Shown one piece after another: positions 17,248 to 26,614 of a stretch of DNA of 64,000 nucleotides. The position numbers and the translations under genes are program-made. The notes beneath the pieces are model-generated. The model made no database searches and was not told the DNA's origin. It worked only from the letters and a program-made list of their open reading frames with translations. Source of the DNA: Deltaproteobacteria bacterium (GTDB lineage Bacteria; JADJOY01); the NCBI GenBank assembly GCA_016713535.1, contig JADJOY010000020.1, forward strand, positions 1-64,000, given 5' to 3'. Position 1 is the first letter of the stretch. Each line of letters starts with the position of its first letter.

Positions 17248-18261
17248 GTGTCGCCGCGCAAGCTCGCGGCCACACGTCCGATTCCCTTCCCGCCCGATCG
17301 ACCGGTCATGACCTCGACGCTCTTCCAGCGCCCCACCTACGCGTGCTTGAACGGCGCGCCCAGCGTTCATTTCCTCGCCGGCTGCACGGCGAGCTGCATG
17401 TTCTGCTACCTGCGCGGTCACGACGACGCGCCGCCGCCCTCCGAGGCGGAGCCGATCGAGAACGCGATCGAGCGCATCACGCAGGCGCTCGCGACCTTGC
17501 CGCGCTCGGCGCCACCGGTGAAACACGTGGTGGTCGACCCCGGTGTCGACCTCTTTCCCACCAACCCACGCGCGCAGGACACCGCGTATCGGCTGCTGCG
17601 GTCCCTCTTCGAACGCAAGATCGGCGTCTCGTTCTTCACCAAGGGCACCCTGACACGGCGCTTCATCGATCTGTTCTCGGTGAACCAGGGTCGCGTGCGA
17701 GCGCGCGTCGCGCTCACCACGATGGACCCCAAGCTCGCGGCGGAGCTCGAGCCGCACGCCGCGGCGCCGAACGACCGGCTCGACACGATCGCCGCGCTCT
17801 CGTCCCTCGACGCCCTCGCCGACGTGCGCGTCGACCCGCTGCTACCGGGGCTCAACGACACCGACGTCGCGATCGGCGAGCTGCTCGGCAATCTGCACGA
17901 GCTGCGCGTGCCGCGGGTGGTCGTGAGCTACGTGCACCTGCGCCCGGCGATGCGCGCTCCGTTGCTCAGGCTGGTCCCAGCCGAGAACCGGCGCCTGATC
18001 GAGGACGCGTACGTGAAGCAGCCGTGGGTGGCGTCCGGCGCTCCCACCGAGGTCAAGCTCCTGCCCCGGACCTATCGCGAGGAGGGCTACCTGCGGTTCC
18101 GGCAGCTCGCCGAGCCGCTCGGCATCCCGGTCTCGGTGTGCCAGTGCAAGAACCTGGACATCTCCGGCGACTCGTGTGGCCTCGCCGACCAGAAGCTCAC
18201 CACCATGGGCGCACGCCCTTCGGTGCTGCCGGCGTCGCGCCCCACGCTCTTCCCATGCTGA
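17248..18261 (+). CDS. Radical SAM protein
   Basis: The protein of about 337 residues carries the radical SAM cluster motif Cys-x3-Cys-x2-Cys as GCTASCMFC, with an aromatic Tyr after it (FCYLRGHD). Barrel segments KHVVVDPGVDLFPTN and GVSFFTKGTLTRRF recall the SPL-like radical SAM family. Additional cysteines near the C-terminus (VCQCKNLDISGDSC) could bind a second cluster or act catalytically, as does the spore photoproduct lyase group Cys. The substrate is unknown. Start is uncertain: GTG 17248 or ATG 17308, neither with a strong ribosome site. It precedes the DUF547 gene by 40 bases. Confidence 0.8.
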   Translation: MSPRKLAATRPIPFPPDRPVMTSTLFQRPTYACLNGAPSVHFLAGCTASCMFCYLRGHDDAPPPSEAEPIENAIERITQALATLPRSAPPVKHVVVDPGVDLFPTNPRAQDTAYRLLRSLFERKIGVSFFTKGTLTRRFIDLFSVNQGRVRARVALTTMDPKLAAELEPHAAAPNDRLDTIAALSSLDALADVRVDPLLPGLNDTDVAIGELLGNLHELRVPRVVVSYVHLRPAMRAPLLRLVPAENRRLIEDAYVKQPWVASGAPTEVKLLPRTYREEGYLRFRQLAEPLGIPVSVCQCKNLDISGDSCGLADQKLTTMGARPSVLPASRPTLFPC

Positions 18262-18301
18262 GGCTCGGCTCGCGCGTCGAGCCGGGTGCGCGGGTGGTCC
18301 G

Positions 18302-19237
18302 TTGAGCGTGCTCGGCGATCTGGCGCGCGGCGCCCGCGACGCCGCCGACATCCTGCGCCGCGCCCGCAATCCGCTCGAGGCGGCCAAGGCGCTGGTGCCG
18401 GCGGCGCTGCTGACGAGGGTGGTGCTCAACGGCGAAACCGGCGGCGTGGCGCCGATGCCGGCCGCCGAGGTCGCCGCGACGCTGCGGCGGCTCACGCGCC
18501 GCCTCGAAGGCGAGCTCCTCGGCGAGGGCGGACGCGGCGTCGACTACGGCGCGCTGCGTGGCTCGGCGACGTTCGCGGAGCTCGTCGACACCAGTCGGCT
18601 GCTCCTCGGTGTCCAGCTCCTGGACGTTCCGCCGGACGCCGCCACGCGCGCGTTCTGGATCAACCTCTACAACGTGCTGGTGATCCACGGCGTGGTGGCG
18701 CTCGGCGTGCGCCGCTCGGTGATGGAGGTGCCGTCTTTCTTCGGCACGGTCGCGTACCGGATCGGCGACTTCCTGTTCACGCCCGACGAGATCGAGAACG
18801 GCATCTTGCGCGGCAACGCGCCCCATCCCGCCACCGGCCGCAGGCTCTTCGCGCGCGGCGATCCACGGCTCGCCCTCGCGCTCACGCCGGTCGACGCTCG
18901 CGTGCACGCGGCGCTGGTGTGCGCGGCGCGCGCGTGCCCGCCGATCGCGTTCTACGACGGCGATCAGCTCGACCCGCAGCTCGACCTCGCGGCGCGCACC
19001 TTCGTCACCCACGACACCGAGGTCGACGACGCCGCGCGCGCGGTGCGCGTCTCGATCCTCTATCGCTACTACGCCCGCGACTTCGGCGGCGACGACGGCG
19101 TACGGCGCTTCCTGGTCCAGCACGCCGAGGGCGAGCACCGCGCACGGATCGCGCGGGCGCTCTCGTCCGGCTTCGCCCTCGAGCACCGCCGCTACGACTG
19201 GGACCTCAACCGGCTCGATGCGTCGCCGCCCGGGTGA
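18302..19237 (+). CDS. DUF547 domain protein
   Basis: The product has about 311 residues with the DUF547 signature [17 protein letters not shown], followed by [29 protein letters not shown] in several pieces, [28 protein letters not shown] and a late [14 protein letters not shown]547 proteins have a papain-like/peptidase-related fold in some studies, but their function is unsettled. TTG 18302 or GTG 18308 are possible starts. The gene sits between a radical SAM gene and cobA-hemD (13-base gap), likely in one transcript. Confidence 0.85.
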   Translation: MSVLGDLARGARDAADILRRARNPLEAAKALVPAALLTRVVLNGETGGVAPMPAAEVAATLRRLTRRLEGELLGEGGRGVDYGALRGSATFAELVDTSRLLLGVQLLDVPPDAATRAFWINLYNVLVIHGVVALGVRRSVMEVPSFFGTVAYRIGDFLFTPDEIENGILRGNAPHPATGRRLFARGDPRLALALTPVDARVHAALVCAARACPPIAFYDGDQLDPQLDLAARTFVTHDTEVDDAARAVRVSILYRYYARDFGGDDGVRRFLVQHAEGEHRARIARALSSGFALEHRRYDWDLNRLDASPPG

Positions 19238-19250
19238 CACACTGCCGGCC

Positions 19251-20815
19251 ATGAGCGGCATCGTGCACCTGGTGGGCGCGGGCCCCGGCGACCCGGGCCT
19301 CGTGACGGTGAAGGGCCAGGCGCTGCTCAGGCGCGCCGACGTGGTGGTGTACGACCACCTCGCGAGCGCCTTCCTCTTGAACGAGATCCCGCCGCGCGCC
19401 GAGCGCATCTACGTCGGCAAGAAGCCCGGCGAGGGCCGCACCGACCAGGTGACGATCCAGGCGCTGCTGGTGGATCGCGCCCGCGCCGGCAAGCGCGTGG
19501 TGCGGCTCAAGGGCGGCGATCCGTTCCTGTTCGGGCGCGGCGGCGAGGAGGCGAGGCGCTCGCCGGCGCGGGCGTCCCGTTCGAGGTGGTGCCGGGCATC
19601 ACCAGCGCGCTCGCGGTCCCGGCCTACGCCGGCATCCCGAGCACCCACCGCGGTGTGGCGACGTCGCTGCTCGTGGCGCTCGGTCGCGACGAGGCCGAGA
19701 GCGACGAGAGCGCCGGCGCCGCCACCGACGACGGCCTCGAGGCGAGCACGCTGCCCGCCTCGCGCGCGAGCGGCCGCGAGACGGTGGTGCTGCTCATGGG
19801 ACGCAGCAACCTGGCGCGCAACGTCGAGGCGCTGCTCGCGCGCGGCTTCGCCGCCGACACGCCCGCCGCGCTGATCCGCTGGGGCACGACGCCCGAGCAG
19901 GAGACGCTGGTGGCGCCGCTCGAGCGCATCGCCGCCGAAGCGGATGCGCGCGGGATGACCGCTCCGGTGGTGCTGGTGGTCGGCGAGGTGGTGCGGCTCC
20001 GCGAGCGGCTCAAGTGGTGGGATACGCGCCCGCTCTTCGGCCATCGCGTGCTGGTCACGCGCGCCCGCGACCAGGCCGCCGACCTCGTCCAGGCGCTCGA
20101 GGCGCAGGGCGCCACGCCGGTCACCTTCCCCACCATCGAGATCGGCCCACCCGAGTCCTTCGATGCGCTCGATCGCGCGATCGACGGCATCGGCGAATTC
20201 GACTGGGCGATCTTCACCAGCGCCAACGCGGTGCGGTGCTTCTTCGAGCGCCTCGAGTCGCGTGGCCGTGACCTGCGCGACCTGAAGGGTGTCCGGATCG
20301 CGGCGATCGGCTCGTCGACGGCCCAGGCCGTGCGCGAGCTGCGTATCCGCGTCGACCTCGTCCCCGACGAGTACCGCGCCGAGGGGCTGCTCGAGGCGTT
20401 CCGCGCCACCAACGGCAGCGTCGAGGGCCTGCGCGTGGTGATCCCGCGGGCCGCGATCGCCCGCGACCTCTTGCCCCGCGAGCTCGAGAAGGCCGGCGCC
20501 CACGTGACGAGCGCCGAGGCCTACCGCACCCGCCGCCCGCAGGTGCCGGTCGAGTCGCTGCTCGCCGACTTCCGCGCCGGGCGCATCCACTACCTGACCT
20601 TCACCAGCTCCTCGACGGTGCGGAACTTCGTCGAGGCGATGGGGGGCGGCGCGCTCGACCTCGGCCAGGCGCGGATCGCGTGCATCGGCCCCGTCACCGC
20701 CGACACCGCCCGCGAGGTCGGCCTGCCCGTGCACGCCGTCGCCGCCGAGTCCACGATCGCCGGTCTGGTGGAGGCCCTGGTTGCCGACGTGGGCGGCGGC
20801 GAAGCATCCGATTGA
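19251..20815 (+). CDS. Uroporphyrinogen-III C-methyltransferase / uroporphyrinogen-III synthase fusion (one frameshift)
   Basis: The N-terminal half is a SUMT (CobA-type) methyltransferase: [35 protein letters not shown], then [18 protein letters not shown] and LLMGRSNL. The C-terminal half is a HemD-type synthase ([56 protein letters not shown]). HemD closes uroporphyrinogen III and SUMT methylates it to precorrin-2 for siroheme or cobalamin. Between GRGGEEA and the following helix the frame shifts by one base near 19552. Restoring one base gives [15 protein letters not shown], as in homologues. As the fused enzyme is likely needed, an assembly error is more probable than inactivation. The symbol is left empty because the protein combines cobA and hemD. 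Confidence 0.88.
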
Positions 20816-20849
20816 ACGTTTCGGGGGGCTCGGCCGTTCACGTATCGTG

Positions 20850-21479
20850 ATGCCGAGGACGCGTCCGGTCGGAATCGCTCCGGACGAGAGCGCGGCGCCG
20901 TTCGCTCACCGCCCCGCGGCACCCGTGACGAGCAGCCTCGATCGACGCCCGAGGACCTCGCCGGGCTCCGACGGCGACTCGGATGCGTCGCTGATCGAAG
21001 CCATCCAGCGTGGCGATCGCCGGATCTTCGAGGTGCTCTACGACCGCCACTCCGGGTGGGTCCTGGCCCTCGCGATGCGATTCCTCGGCGATCGTGACGA
21101 CGCCCTCGATGTGCTGAGCGAGACGTTCGAATACCTCGCCGGTCGGATCGAAACGCTCACGCTGACCACGAGCCTGCGCGGCTTCCTCTACCCGGCGGTC
21201 CGTCACCGCGCGATCGACAAGGTGCGCTCGCGGCGCGCACACGTCGACGTCGACGAGCTCGTCCTCGCCGATCCGAGCCGCTCGCCGGAGTGGATGCAAC
21301 CGGACCTGCGGCGTGCGCTGGCGACACTGCCAGGCGCACAACGCGAAGCGGTGCTGATGCGGTTCGGCGATGGGCTGAGCCTGAAGGAGATCGCCGGGGC
21401 CCTCGCGATCCCGGAAGGGACCGTGAAGTCCCGGCTCCACCACGCGCTGCTCTCGTTACGACGGTTTCTCGCGCCATGA
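20850..21479 (+). CDS. ECF-type sigma factor
   Basis: The 209-residue protein has region 2 (RIFEVLYDRHSGWVLALAMR, ALDVLSETFEYLAGR, LRGFLYPAVRHRAIDKVRSR) and region 4 (LATLPGAQREAVLMRFGDGL, SLKEIAGALAIPEGTVKSRL). It belongs to a different ECF group than the 15250-15834 factor, with a longer disordered N-terminus. ATG 20850 avoids overlapping cobA-hemD. The stop overlaps the next ATG (ATGA), coupling it to the anti-sigma gene. Confidence 0.9.
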   Translation: MPRTRPVGIAPDESAAPFAHRPAAPVTSSLDRRPRTSPGSDGDSDASLIEAIQRGDRRIFEVLYDRHSGWVLALAMRFLGDRDDALDVLSETFEYLAGRIETLTLTTSLRGFLYPAVRHRAIDKVRSRRAHVDVDELVLADPSRSPEWMQPDLRRALATLPGAQREAVLMRFGDGLSLKEIAGALAIPEGTVKSRLHHALLSLRRFLAP

Positions 21480-22390
21480 CCCACACATACGATCACGACG
21501 TTCCGCCGGAAGATCCGGACGACGGGCACCTGAGCCCGCTACGCCTCGAAGCGCTGCGGCTCGGACAGGCCAGCGGCTTCGAGTACAGCCACCTACGCGG
21601 CTGCGAGCGCTGCCGGGCGGGACTGGCTCTCCACCGTCGGCTCGCGCACGAGCTGGCCCCTGCGGCGGACCCGCCGTTCGCGATCCCGGACGAGCGCCGC
21701 CAGGCGATCCTCGCGGACGCGCGCCGAGCGCTGCCACCCGACGCCCGCGGTTCGCTTCCGGATCACGCTCGACGCGCCTGGATGCCGCTCGCACTCGCGG
21801 CGACGCTGCTGGTGGGCATCGCGATCGGACGGTGGGCGGGCGAGCCACCTTCCCACCGGTCCGAACGGACGGTTGCCTCGACGACGCCACCGCCAGGTGC
21901 CCGCCAGGATCCGCTGACCGGAGGCTCGAGCGTGGGTGCGCCGACATCGGGCCCCTCGAGACCAGGCGACTCGGGGCGTACCGACCTCTCGCGCGGCACC
22001 ACTGCGCCGCGGACGCCGCCCCGGAAACCCGCCCACCGAACGCTCCGCACGAGGGGGTGGTTGGCGACCTCCGGGACAGACCAACCGACGATTCCGCAGC
22101 GTGGGGACGCGCCGAGCCCGGACTGCACGCTCACAGGGCACCCCTTGGATCCGCACCGGCACTTCCGAGCACGGGTCTGCCGGCGCCCGCGTGGCCCGAG
22201 CGCGGTGTGCCGGACTCGAGCACCGTTGCGGCGCGGAGAGCGCCCGATACGGATGCGAGCCGCATCAGCTTCAAGCTGGCGACCGTTCTTCCCGACGGTG
22301 CACCCAGCACGACCGAGCTCAAGACCGCGGCGGACGCGCTCGCGACGGCGAGCGGTGACACGGTCAAGCTCAAGCTCTACTTCGGCGTAG
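21476..22390 (+). CDS. Putative anti-sigma factor, N-terminal and membrane part
   Basis: From ATG 21476 the frame encodes a His-x3-Cys-x2-Cys site (YSHLRGCERCRAGL) like a zinc-finger anti-sigma domain, then a membrane helix at about residues 103-118 (MPLALAATLLVGIAIG), then a Pro/Ser/Thr-rich stretch. This fits an anti-sigma partner for the coupled ECF factor. Beyond about 22030 the frame becomes Arg-rich and non-natural, while a neighbouring frame takes over into a TRAP-type binding domain. The real gene probably shifts frame there, so the 3' end given (22390, first in-frame stop) is likely artificial. Confidence 0.65.
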   Translation: MTHTYDHDVPPEDPDDGHLSPLRLEALRLGQASGFEYSHLRGCERCRAGLALHRRLAHELAPAADPPFAIPDERRQAILADARRALPPDARGSLPDHARRAWMPLALAATLLVGIAIGRWAGEPPSHRSERTVASTTPPPGARQDPLTGGSSVGAPTSGPSRPGDSGRTDLSRGTTAPRTPPRKPAHRTLRTRGWLATSGTDQPTIPQRGDAPSPDCTLTGHPLDPHRHFRARVCRRPRGPSAVCRTRAPLRRGERPIRMRAASASSWRPFFPTVHPARPSSRPRRTRSRRRAVTRSSSSSTSA

Positions 22391-23223
22391 TCGGTGACGA
22401 GCAGGACATCGTCCGAAAGCTCGAGCTCGGCCAGCTCCAGGCCGCGCACCTGACGGCCTTCGGGCTCGCGCAGATCGTCCCCGCGATCCACGTGCTCGAT
22501 TTGCCGTTCTTCTTTTCCAGCTATGCGCAGGTCGATCACGTCTACGAGAACACCTTCGCTTACTTCCAGCACGCGTTTCGCGAGAAGGGGTTCGAGCTCC
22601 TCGCCTTCACGGAGACGGGCTGGGTCCACCTGTACTCGAACTCGAGAATCGAGGACCTCGACGGATTGCGCGGCGCGAAGATCTGGGCCGCCGAGGGCGA
22701 TCCGCTGATCGCGGCGTTCGCATCCGAAGCGAGGATGCCGATGGTGACGCTCGGGATACCGGATGTCCTCCAGTCGCTTCAGACCGGCCTGATCGACACG
22801 GTGTACGCCTCCCCCTCCGCGATGATCGGGCTGCAGTGGTTCACGAAAGTGAAATACGTGCAGCCTCTGGCTTTCGCCCACGCGACCGGCGGGTTGGTGA
22901 TGACCACGAAAGCCTTCGACTCACTGGATCGCGATCGTCAGGCGATCCTCGCGAGGACGATCGCCGCGCAGGCGAAGTCCATGACGGACTCGTCACGCAG
23001 GGTGAACGAGGACTCGAAGGCCGTGATCGCCCAGGCTGGGGTGGAGGTGCTTCCGAGGCCGAGTCGAGAGACCTTCCAGCGGCTGCGAGACGTCTCGAAT
23101 CGCGTCATCGACCTCCAGGCGGACAAGCTGTACCCGAAGGTGCTGCTCGAGCGCGTCCGCGCGCTGCGCGACGAGGCTGGCGGGAGCCGGGCGCAGCACG
23201 ATATGCAACGTCACGATTCGTAG
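22057..23223 (+). CDS. TRAP-type (DctP-like) substrate-binding domain, probably fused to the anti-sigma factor
   Basis: From about residue 60 of this frame runs a DctP-fold binding protein: SFKLATVLPDGAPSTTEL, DIVRKLELGQLQAAHLTAFG, VLDLPFFFSSYAQVDHVYE, FTETGWVHLYSNSRIEDLDG, RGAKIWAAEGDPL and TVYASPSAMIGLQWFTKVKY. No signal peptide or good start codon precedes it (GTG 22057 and GTG 22207 only), and no DctQ/DctM permease genes follow. With the membrane-spanning anti-sigma frame ending in a Pro-rich linker at the same place, the parsimonious reading is one protein: cytosolic zinc finger, one TM helix, linker, periplasmic binding domain. That would let solute binding control the sigma factor (inference). 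Confidence 0.6.
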   Translation: MVGDLRDRPTDDSAAWGRAEPGLHAHRAPLGSAPALPSTGLPAPAWPERGVPDSSTVAARRAPDTDASRISFKLATVLPDGAPSTTELKTAADALATASGDTVKLKLYFGVVGDEQDIVRKLELGQLQAAHLTAFGLAQIVPAIHVLDLPFFFSSYAQVDHVYENTFAYFQHAFREKGFELLAFTETGWVHLYSNSRIEDLDGLRGAKIWAAEGDPLIAAFASEARMPMVTLGIPDVLQSLQTGLIDTVYASPSAMIGLQWFTKVKYVQPLAFAHATGGLVMTTKAFDSLDRDRQAILARTIAAQAKSMTDSSRRVNEDSKAVIAQAGVEVLPRPSRETFQRLRDVSNRVIDLQADKLYPKVLLERVRALRDEAGGSRAQHDMQRHDS

Positions 23224-23344
23224 CGACCGGTCTCGGCGTCCCATCGGCTTCGGCGGCGACGAAGCGCCGCCCTCCAGCCCGTTCGGCGCAAGGGCGATCC
23301 GAATCGTGGTGGCCCATTTAGCTCGTGCTCGGCCGCGAGCAGAC

Positions 23345-25090
23345 TCAGCTCCGCGGCGTCGCGCGCAGCGCGAGCGGCGGACGTGGCTCACGGGATCGGG
23401 CCCGCTCCTTGGTGAGGGTACCGGCGGCGGACGCCATGGCGCGTAGGAAGGTCTGCGCCTCTTCACGCCACTTCTCGGGTCTTGGATACGGAAGCGGCGA
23501 GCCGTCGGCGCGGGTCCAGGGAAGGTCGTAGGGATCGAAGTCCTCGCCGAGCAGCGCGTGGAGCGCCTCGACCTCCTCGGCCAGGCGCGGCAGCAGCACG
23601 CGCAGACGCACCCAGCGGTGCTCGTCGAAGTCGAAGTCGAGCAGCCGGTCGCCCGCCTGCTGACCCAGCTTGCGGAGCGTCTCGATGGTCGACGCGGGCA
23701 TGTCGAGGTTGAGCCCGCCCTCGTCGCCACGGAGCGCGATCTGGGCGACGCGCTCGCGGTAGCTCGGCAGCTCGCGCTGCAGGATGTCGCGGTGGTCCTT
23801 GGCCGTGACCACGATGCTCGTCAGGAACGACGCGACCCCCGATATGGCTTCGGAGCGCGGGCGCTCGGGTTGATTCGGCCGAGGGAGGTGCACGCGCGCG
23901 GCGTCGGCTGCGGCGTCCGGACCGGCCGCGCCCAGGCTGATGCCGAACGTCGGCCGGGTCGGGAACCAGCGGTCGAAGAAGTGGATCGGGAAGTTGCTGC
24001 AGATGCCGCCGTCGCTGAAGACGCTGCGCACGAGGTCGCGAGAGGTCAGCGAGCGCACATCCGCCCTGCGCCTCGGCAGGCGGGTCTCGTCGAGGCGGTA
24101 GAGCGGGATGGTGGAGACCAGCAGCGGAAAGCTGAGACTCATACGCACCGCCAGGATCACCGGTAGGTCCGCCGCCTCGGGCAAGAAGTAGAACCCGGCG
24201 GGCAAGGTCCAGCGCGCCACGAAGGCGTGCTCCACGAGGCGGTCGATCACGCGCTTGGGGAAGAACCGGCCCAGCTCGTCGGCGTTGAAGATCCACGCGC
24301 GCTGCTCGAACGGCAGCACCTCGGGGCGCCGCTGGGTGAGGTTGGTCGTCACCATCCTCAGCTCCACCCCGCGTGCGTCGAGGTGGCCGAACGTGAGCGG
24401 CTTCTCCGCGTCGCTCAGTCCCGCGAGGTGATCGAGCTTGTCGGTGAGCCAGTCCGTGAGCGCCGGCGTCGACGGATCGATCGAGTGACCGGTGCTGATG
24501 CCGAAGTCGTTCTCCGGGATAGAGCGGAGGAGCACGCGGACCAGCGCCATGGTCGCTGCGGCTACCGCGCCCATCCCGGCCGTCGCCGCGCCGAGTGTCC
24601 ACGCCGCCGGTGTGGGCCCTCCGCCCACGGCGCACACGAGCGTCCCGACCAGCGCTGCGCCGGCGATGGCGCCGGCGGCGCTCGCGCGTGGCGCTTCGCG
24701 GAGCACCGTCTTCACCATCGCCCGGCCGACGCGCCAGCCGCCGCCACGCCGAGCACGCGACGCCTCGAGCCCCGCAAGAAACACGGCGAAGGGCGCGCGC
24801 AGCCCGAACGACGGCTGGAAGAGCTTCACGAGGTTCCCGTCGCGGCCGAGCTCGTCGGTGAGGTCACGGAGCTCGGCGAACGGGTCAGGCACACGACCGC
24901 CGTCGCCGTTCCAGCGGTACTGCGCCGCCGCCGTGGCCGCCGCCGCGATCGCGCCCGCCGAGGTGCCGCCGATGCTGCGGAAGTCGTACTCCTCGTGGAG
25001 CTTGGCGACCGCGGCCGGGTAGACGACGCCGCTGGTGATCCCGCCCTCCATCACCAGATCGCACTCCTTGCGTGGTTTCGGGTCGGTCAT
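23345..25090 (-). CDS. Patatin-like phospholipase with internal hydrophobic region
   Basis: The 581-residue protein has all patatin features: the Gly-rich oxyanion segment (LVMEGGITSGVVYPAAV), the nucleophile elbow IGGTSAGAIAAA with the Ser in GTSAG, and the Asp of the dyad in FSDGGICSNFP. Between them, at about residues 140-185, is a hydrophobic Ala/Gly-rich insertion (AGAIAGAALVGTLVCAVGG, ATAGMGAVAAATMALV) that probably spans or inserts into membrane. It should hydrolyse acyl chains from lipids. ATG 25090 follows GAGG. It is divergent from the dehalogenase gene. Confidence 0.87.
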   Translation of the reverse strand: MTDPKPRKECDLVMEGGITSGVVYPAAVAKLHEEYDFRSIGGTSAGAIAAAATAAAQYRWNGDGGRVPDPFAELRDLTDELGRDGNLVKLFQPSFGLRAPFAVFLAGLEASRARRGGGWRVGRAMVKTVLREAPRASAAGAIAGAALVGTLVCAVGGGPTPAAWTLGAATAGMGAVAAATMALVRVLLRSIPENDFGISTGHSIDPSTPALTDWLTDKLDHLAGLSDAEKPLTFGHLDARGVELRMVTTNLTQRRPEVLPFEQRAWIFNADELGRFFPKRVIDRLVEHAFVARWTLPAGFYFLPEAADLPVILAVRMSLSFPLLVSTIPLYRLDETRLPRRRADVRSLTSRDLVRSVFSDGGICSNFPIHFFDRWFPTRPTFGISLGAAGPDAAADAARVHLPRPNQPERPRSEAISGVASFLTSIVVTAKDHRDILQRELPSYRERVAQIALRGDEGGLNLDMPASTIETLRKLGQQAGDRLLDFDFDEHRWVRLRVLLPRLAEEVEALHALLGEDFDPYDLPWTRADGSPLPYPRPEKWREEAQTFLRAMASAAGTLTKERARSREPRPPLALRATPRS

Positions 25091-25262
25091 GGTCACCTCG
25101 GGGCTGCCGCGCTCGGCGCTCCGGCTCGTCTACCATCGGTGGCGCCAGACGCGCGAAGCGAGCGACGCCGGAGGTTTCCGACCACGCGTCGGAGGTGCGC
25201 TCCGCCGTGTGTGCCACTAAGCTGGCGCGCCCCACGAAAGACCCGCACGCGAGGGCTCACCG

Positions 25263-26156
25263 ATGCAGATCCTGCGCACCCCCGACGAACGCTTCGAGAA
25301 CCTTCCCGGCTACGGCTTCGCACCGCACTACGTCGAGGTCGACGGACTACGCATTCACTACGTCGACGAGGGCCCGCGCGACGCGGCGCCGGTGCTCTTG
25401 CTCCACGGCGAGCCGTCGTGGTCGTTCCTCTACCGCAAGATGATCGCGGTGCTCGTGGCGGCGGGGCATCGCTGCGTCGCGCCGGACCTGGTCGGCTTCG
25501 GCCGCTCCGACAAGCTCGGCGATCGGCGCGACTACACCTACCAGCGCCACGTCGACTGGATGGCGGGGTTCCTCACCACGGTGGACCTGCGCCGGATCAC
25601 GCTGGTGTGCCAGGACTGGGGCGGGCTGATCGGGCTCCGGCTGGTCGCCGAGCACACCGAGCGCTTCGACCGCGTGGTGGCCGCGAACACGTTCCTGCCC
25701 ACGGGCGACAAGCGCGGCGGCAAGGCGTTCGAGCAGTGGCAGCGCTTCTCGCAGGAGACGCCCGAGTTCGCGGTCGGCGCGATCGTGCAGGGCGGCTGCG
25801 CCACGAGCCTGGCGGACGACGTGATCGCGGCCTACGACGCGCCCTTCCCCGAAGACACCTACAAGGAGGGCGCGCGCCAGTTCCCGATGCTCGTGCCCAC
25901 CACTCCCAACGACCCCGCGAGCGAGCCAAACCGCGCGGCGTGGGAGGTGCTCAAGCGCTTCGAGAAGCCGTTCCTGTGCGCCTTCAGCGACCTCGACCCG
26001 ATCACCCGCGGCGCCGACAAGTTCCTGATCGAGGCGATCCCGGGCGCCAAGGGCCAGCCGCACACCACCATCGAGGGCGGCGGCCACTTCCTGCAGGAAG
26101 ACAAAGGCGACGAGCTCGCCCTCGTCGTCGCCGACTTCATCGCCGCGACGCGGTGA
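25263..26156 (+). CDS. Haloalkane dehalogenase
   Basis: The 297-residue alpha/beta hydrolase has the subfamily-I haloalkane dehalogenase pattern. [15 protein letters not shown] holds the oxyanion Glu50 and the loop after strand 3. [13 protein letters not shown] has nucleophile D118 and halide-binding W119. D245 in FSDLDPIT is the likely acid and H275 in [10 protein letters not shown] the base. The enzyme would cleave carbon-halogen bonds of alkyl halides to alcohol, halide and a proton, in the cytosol. Close relatives include epoxide hydrolases, but the D-W pair and HGEPSWSF favour dehalogenase. GAGGG precedes ATG 25263. Confidence 0.88.
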   Translation: MQILRTPDERFENLPGYGFAPHYVEVDGLRIHYVDEGPRDAAPVLLLHGEPSWSFLYRKMIAVLVAAGHRCVAPDLVGFGRSDKLGDRRDYTYQRHVDWMAGFLTTVDLRRITLVCQDWGGLIGLRLVAEHTERFDRVVAANTFLPTGDKRGGKAFEQWQRFSQETPEFAVGAIVQGGCATSLADDVIAAYDAPFPEDTYKEGARQFPMLVPTTPNDPASEPNRAAWEVLKRFEKPFLCAFSDLDPITRGADKFLIEAIPGAKGQPHTTIEGGGHFLQEDKGDELALVVADFIAATR

Positions 26157-26614
26157 GCGCGGGGCGCAAGCCTGCGGCCGCCACAACGGCGGCGGCAGCG
26201 CGAGCCCGCGAGGAACGGGGGGCGGGCGGCGGGGGCGGGTGCCGCCCGGGGGGCACGGCGAGGAGCCCCTCACGCGTCGCGGGCGTCCAGAGGGCTCCCT
26301 CCGGCGCAGGCGAATATCTGTTCACGGCGGGACACTTGCACAACCCAGCGCTGGGTCCCGCCAGTGGAGGAGCCGCACACCAACACCCCACCGCAGAGGT
26401 CCGTCGCGACCCCACGCGCCTCCTGGCGACCGACGGAGCGGTCGCGCTCCAGCCGCGAAGCGGCCGGCTGCAGGCTGCGCGGGAGCGACGCGGGGCGGCC
26501 ACTCCGAGCGGCTGGACAGATCGAGCGCTCGCCCCCGAATCTGGCCTTCTCTCGTCTCACGGACGAACCGGGAAGCAGCGGCAACACGGCGGCACGGACG
26601 ACACGGGGAGCGCG
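26157..26614. other. Gene-free gap
   Basis: This 458-base stretch after the dehalogenase gene holds no credible gene on either strand. It contains Gly/Pro-coding low-complexity runs (around 26210-26260) and a less GC-rich patch near 26310-26345 (GAATATCTGTTCACGG), where the promoter of the downstream OmpA-like gene may lie. I saw no clear -35/-10 pair. Confidence 0.5.
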
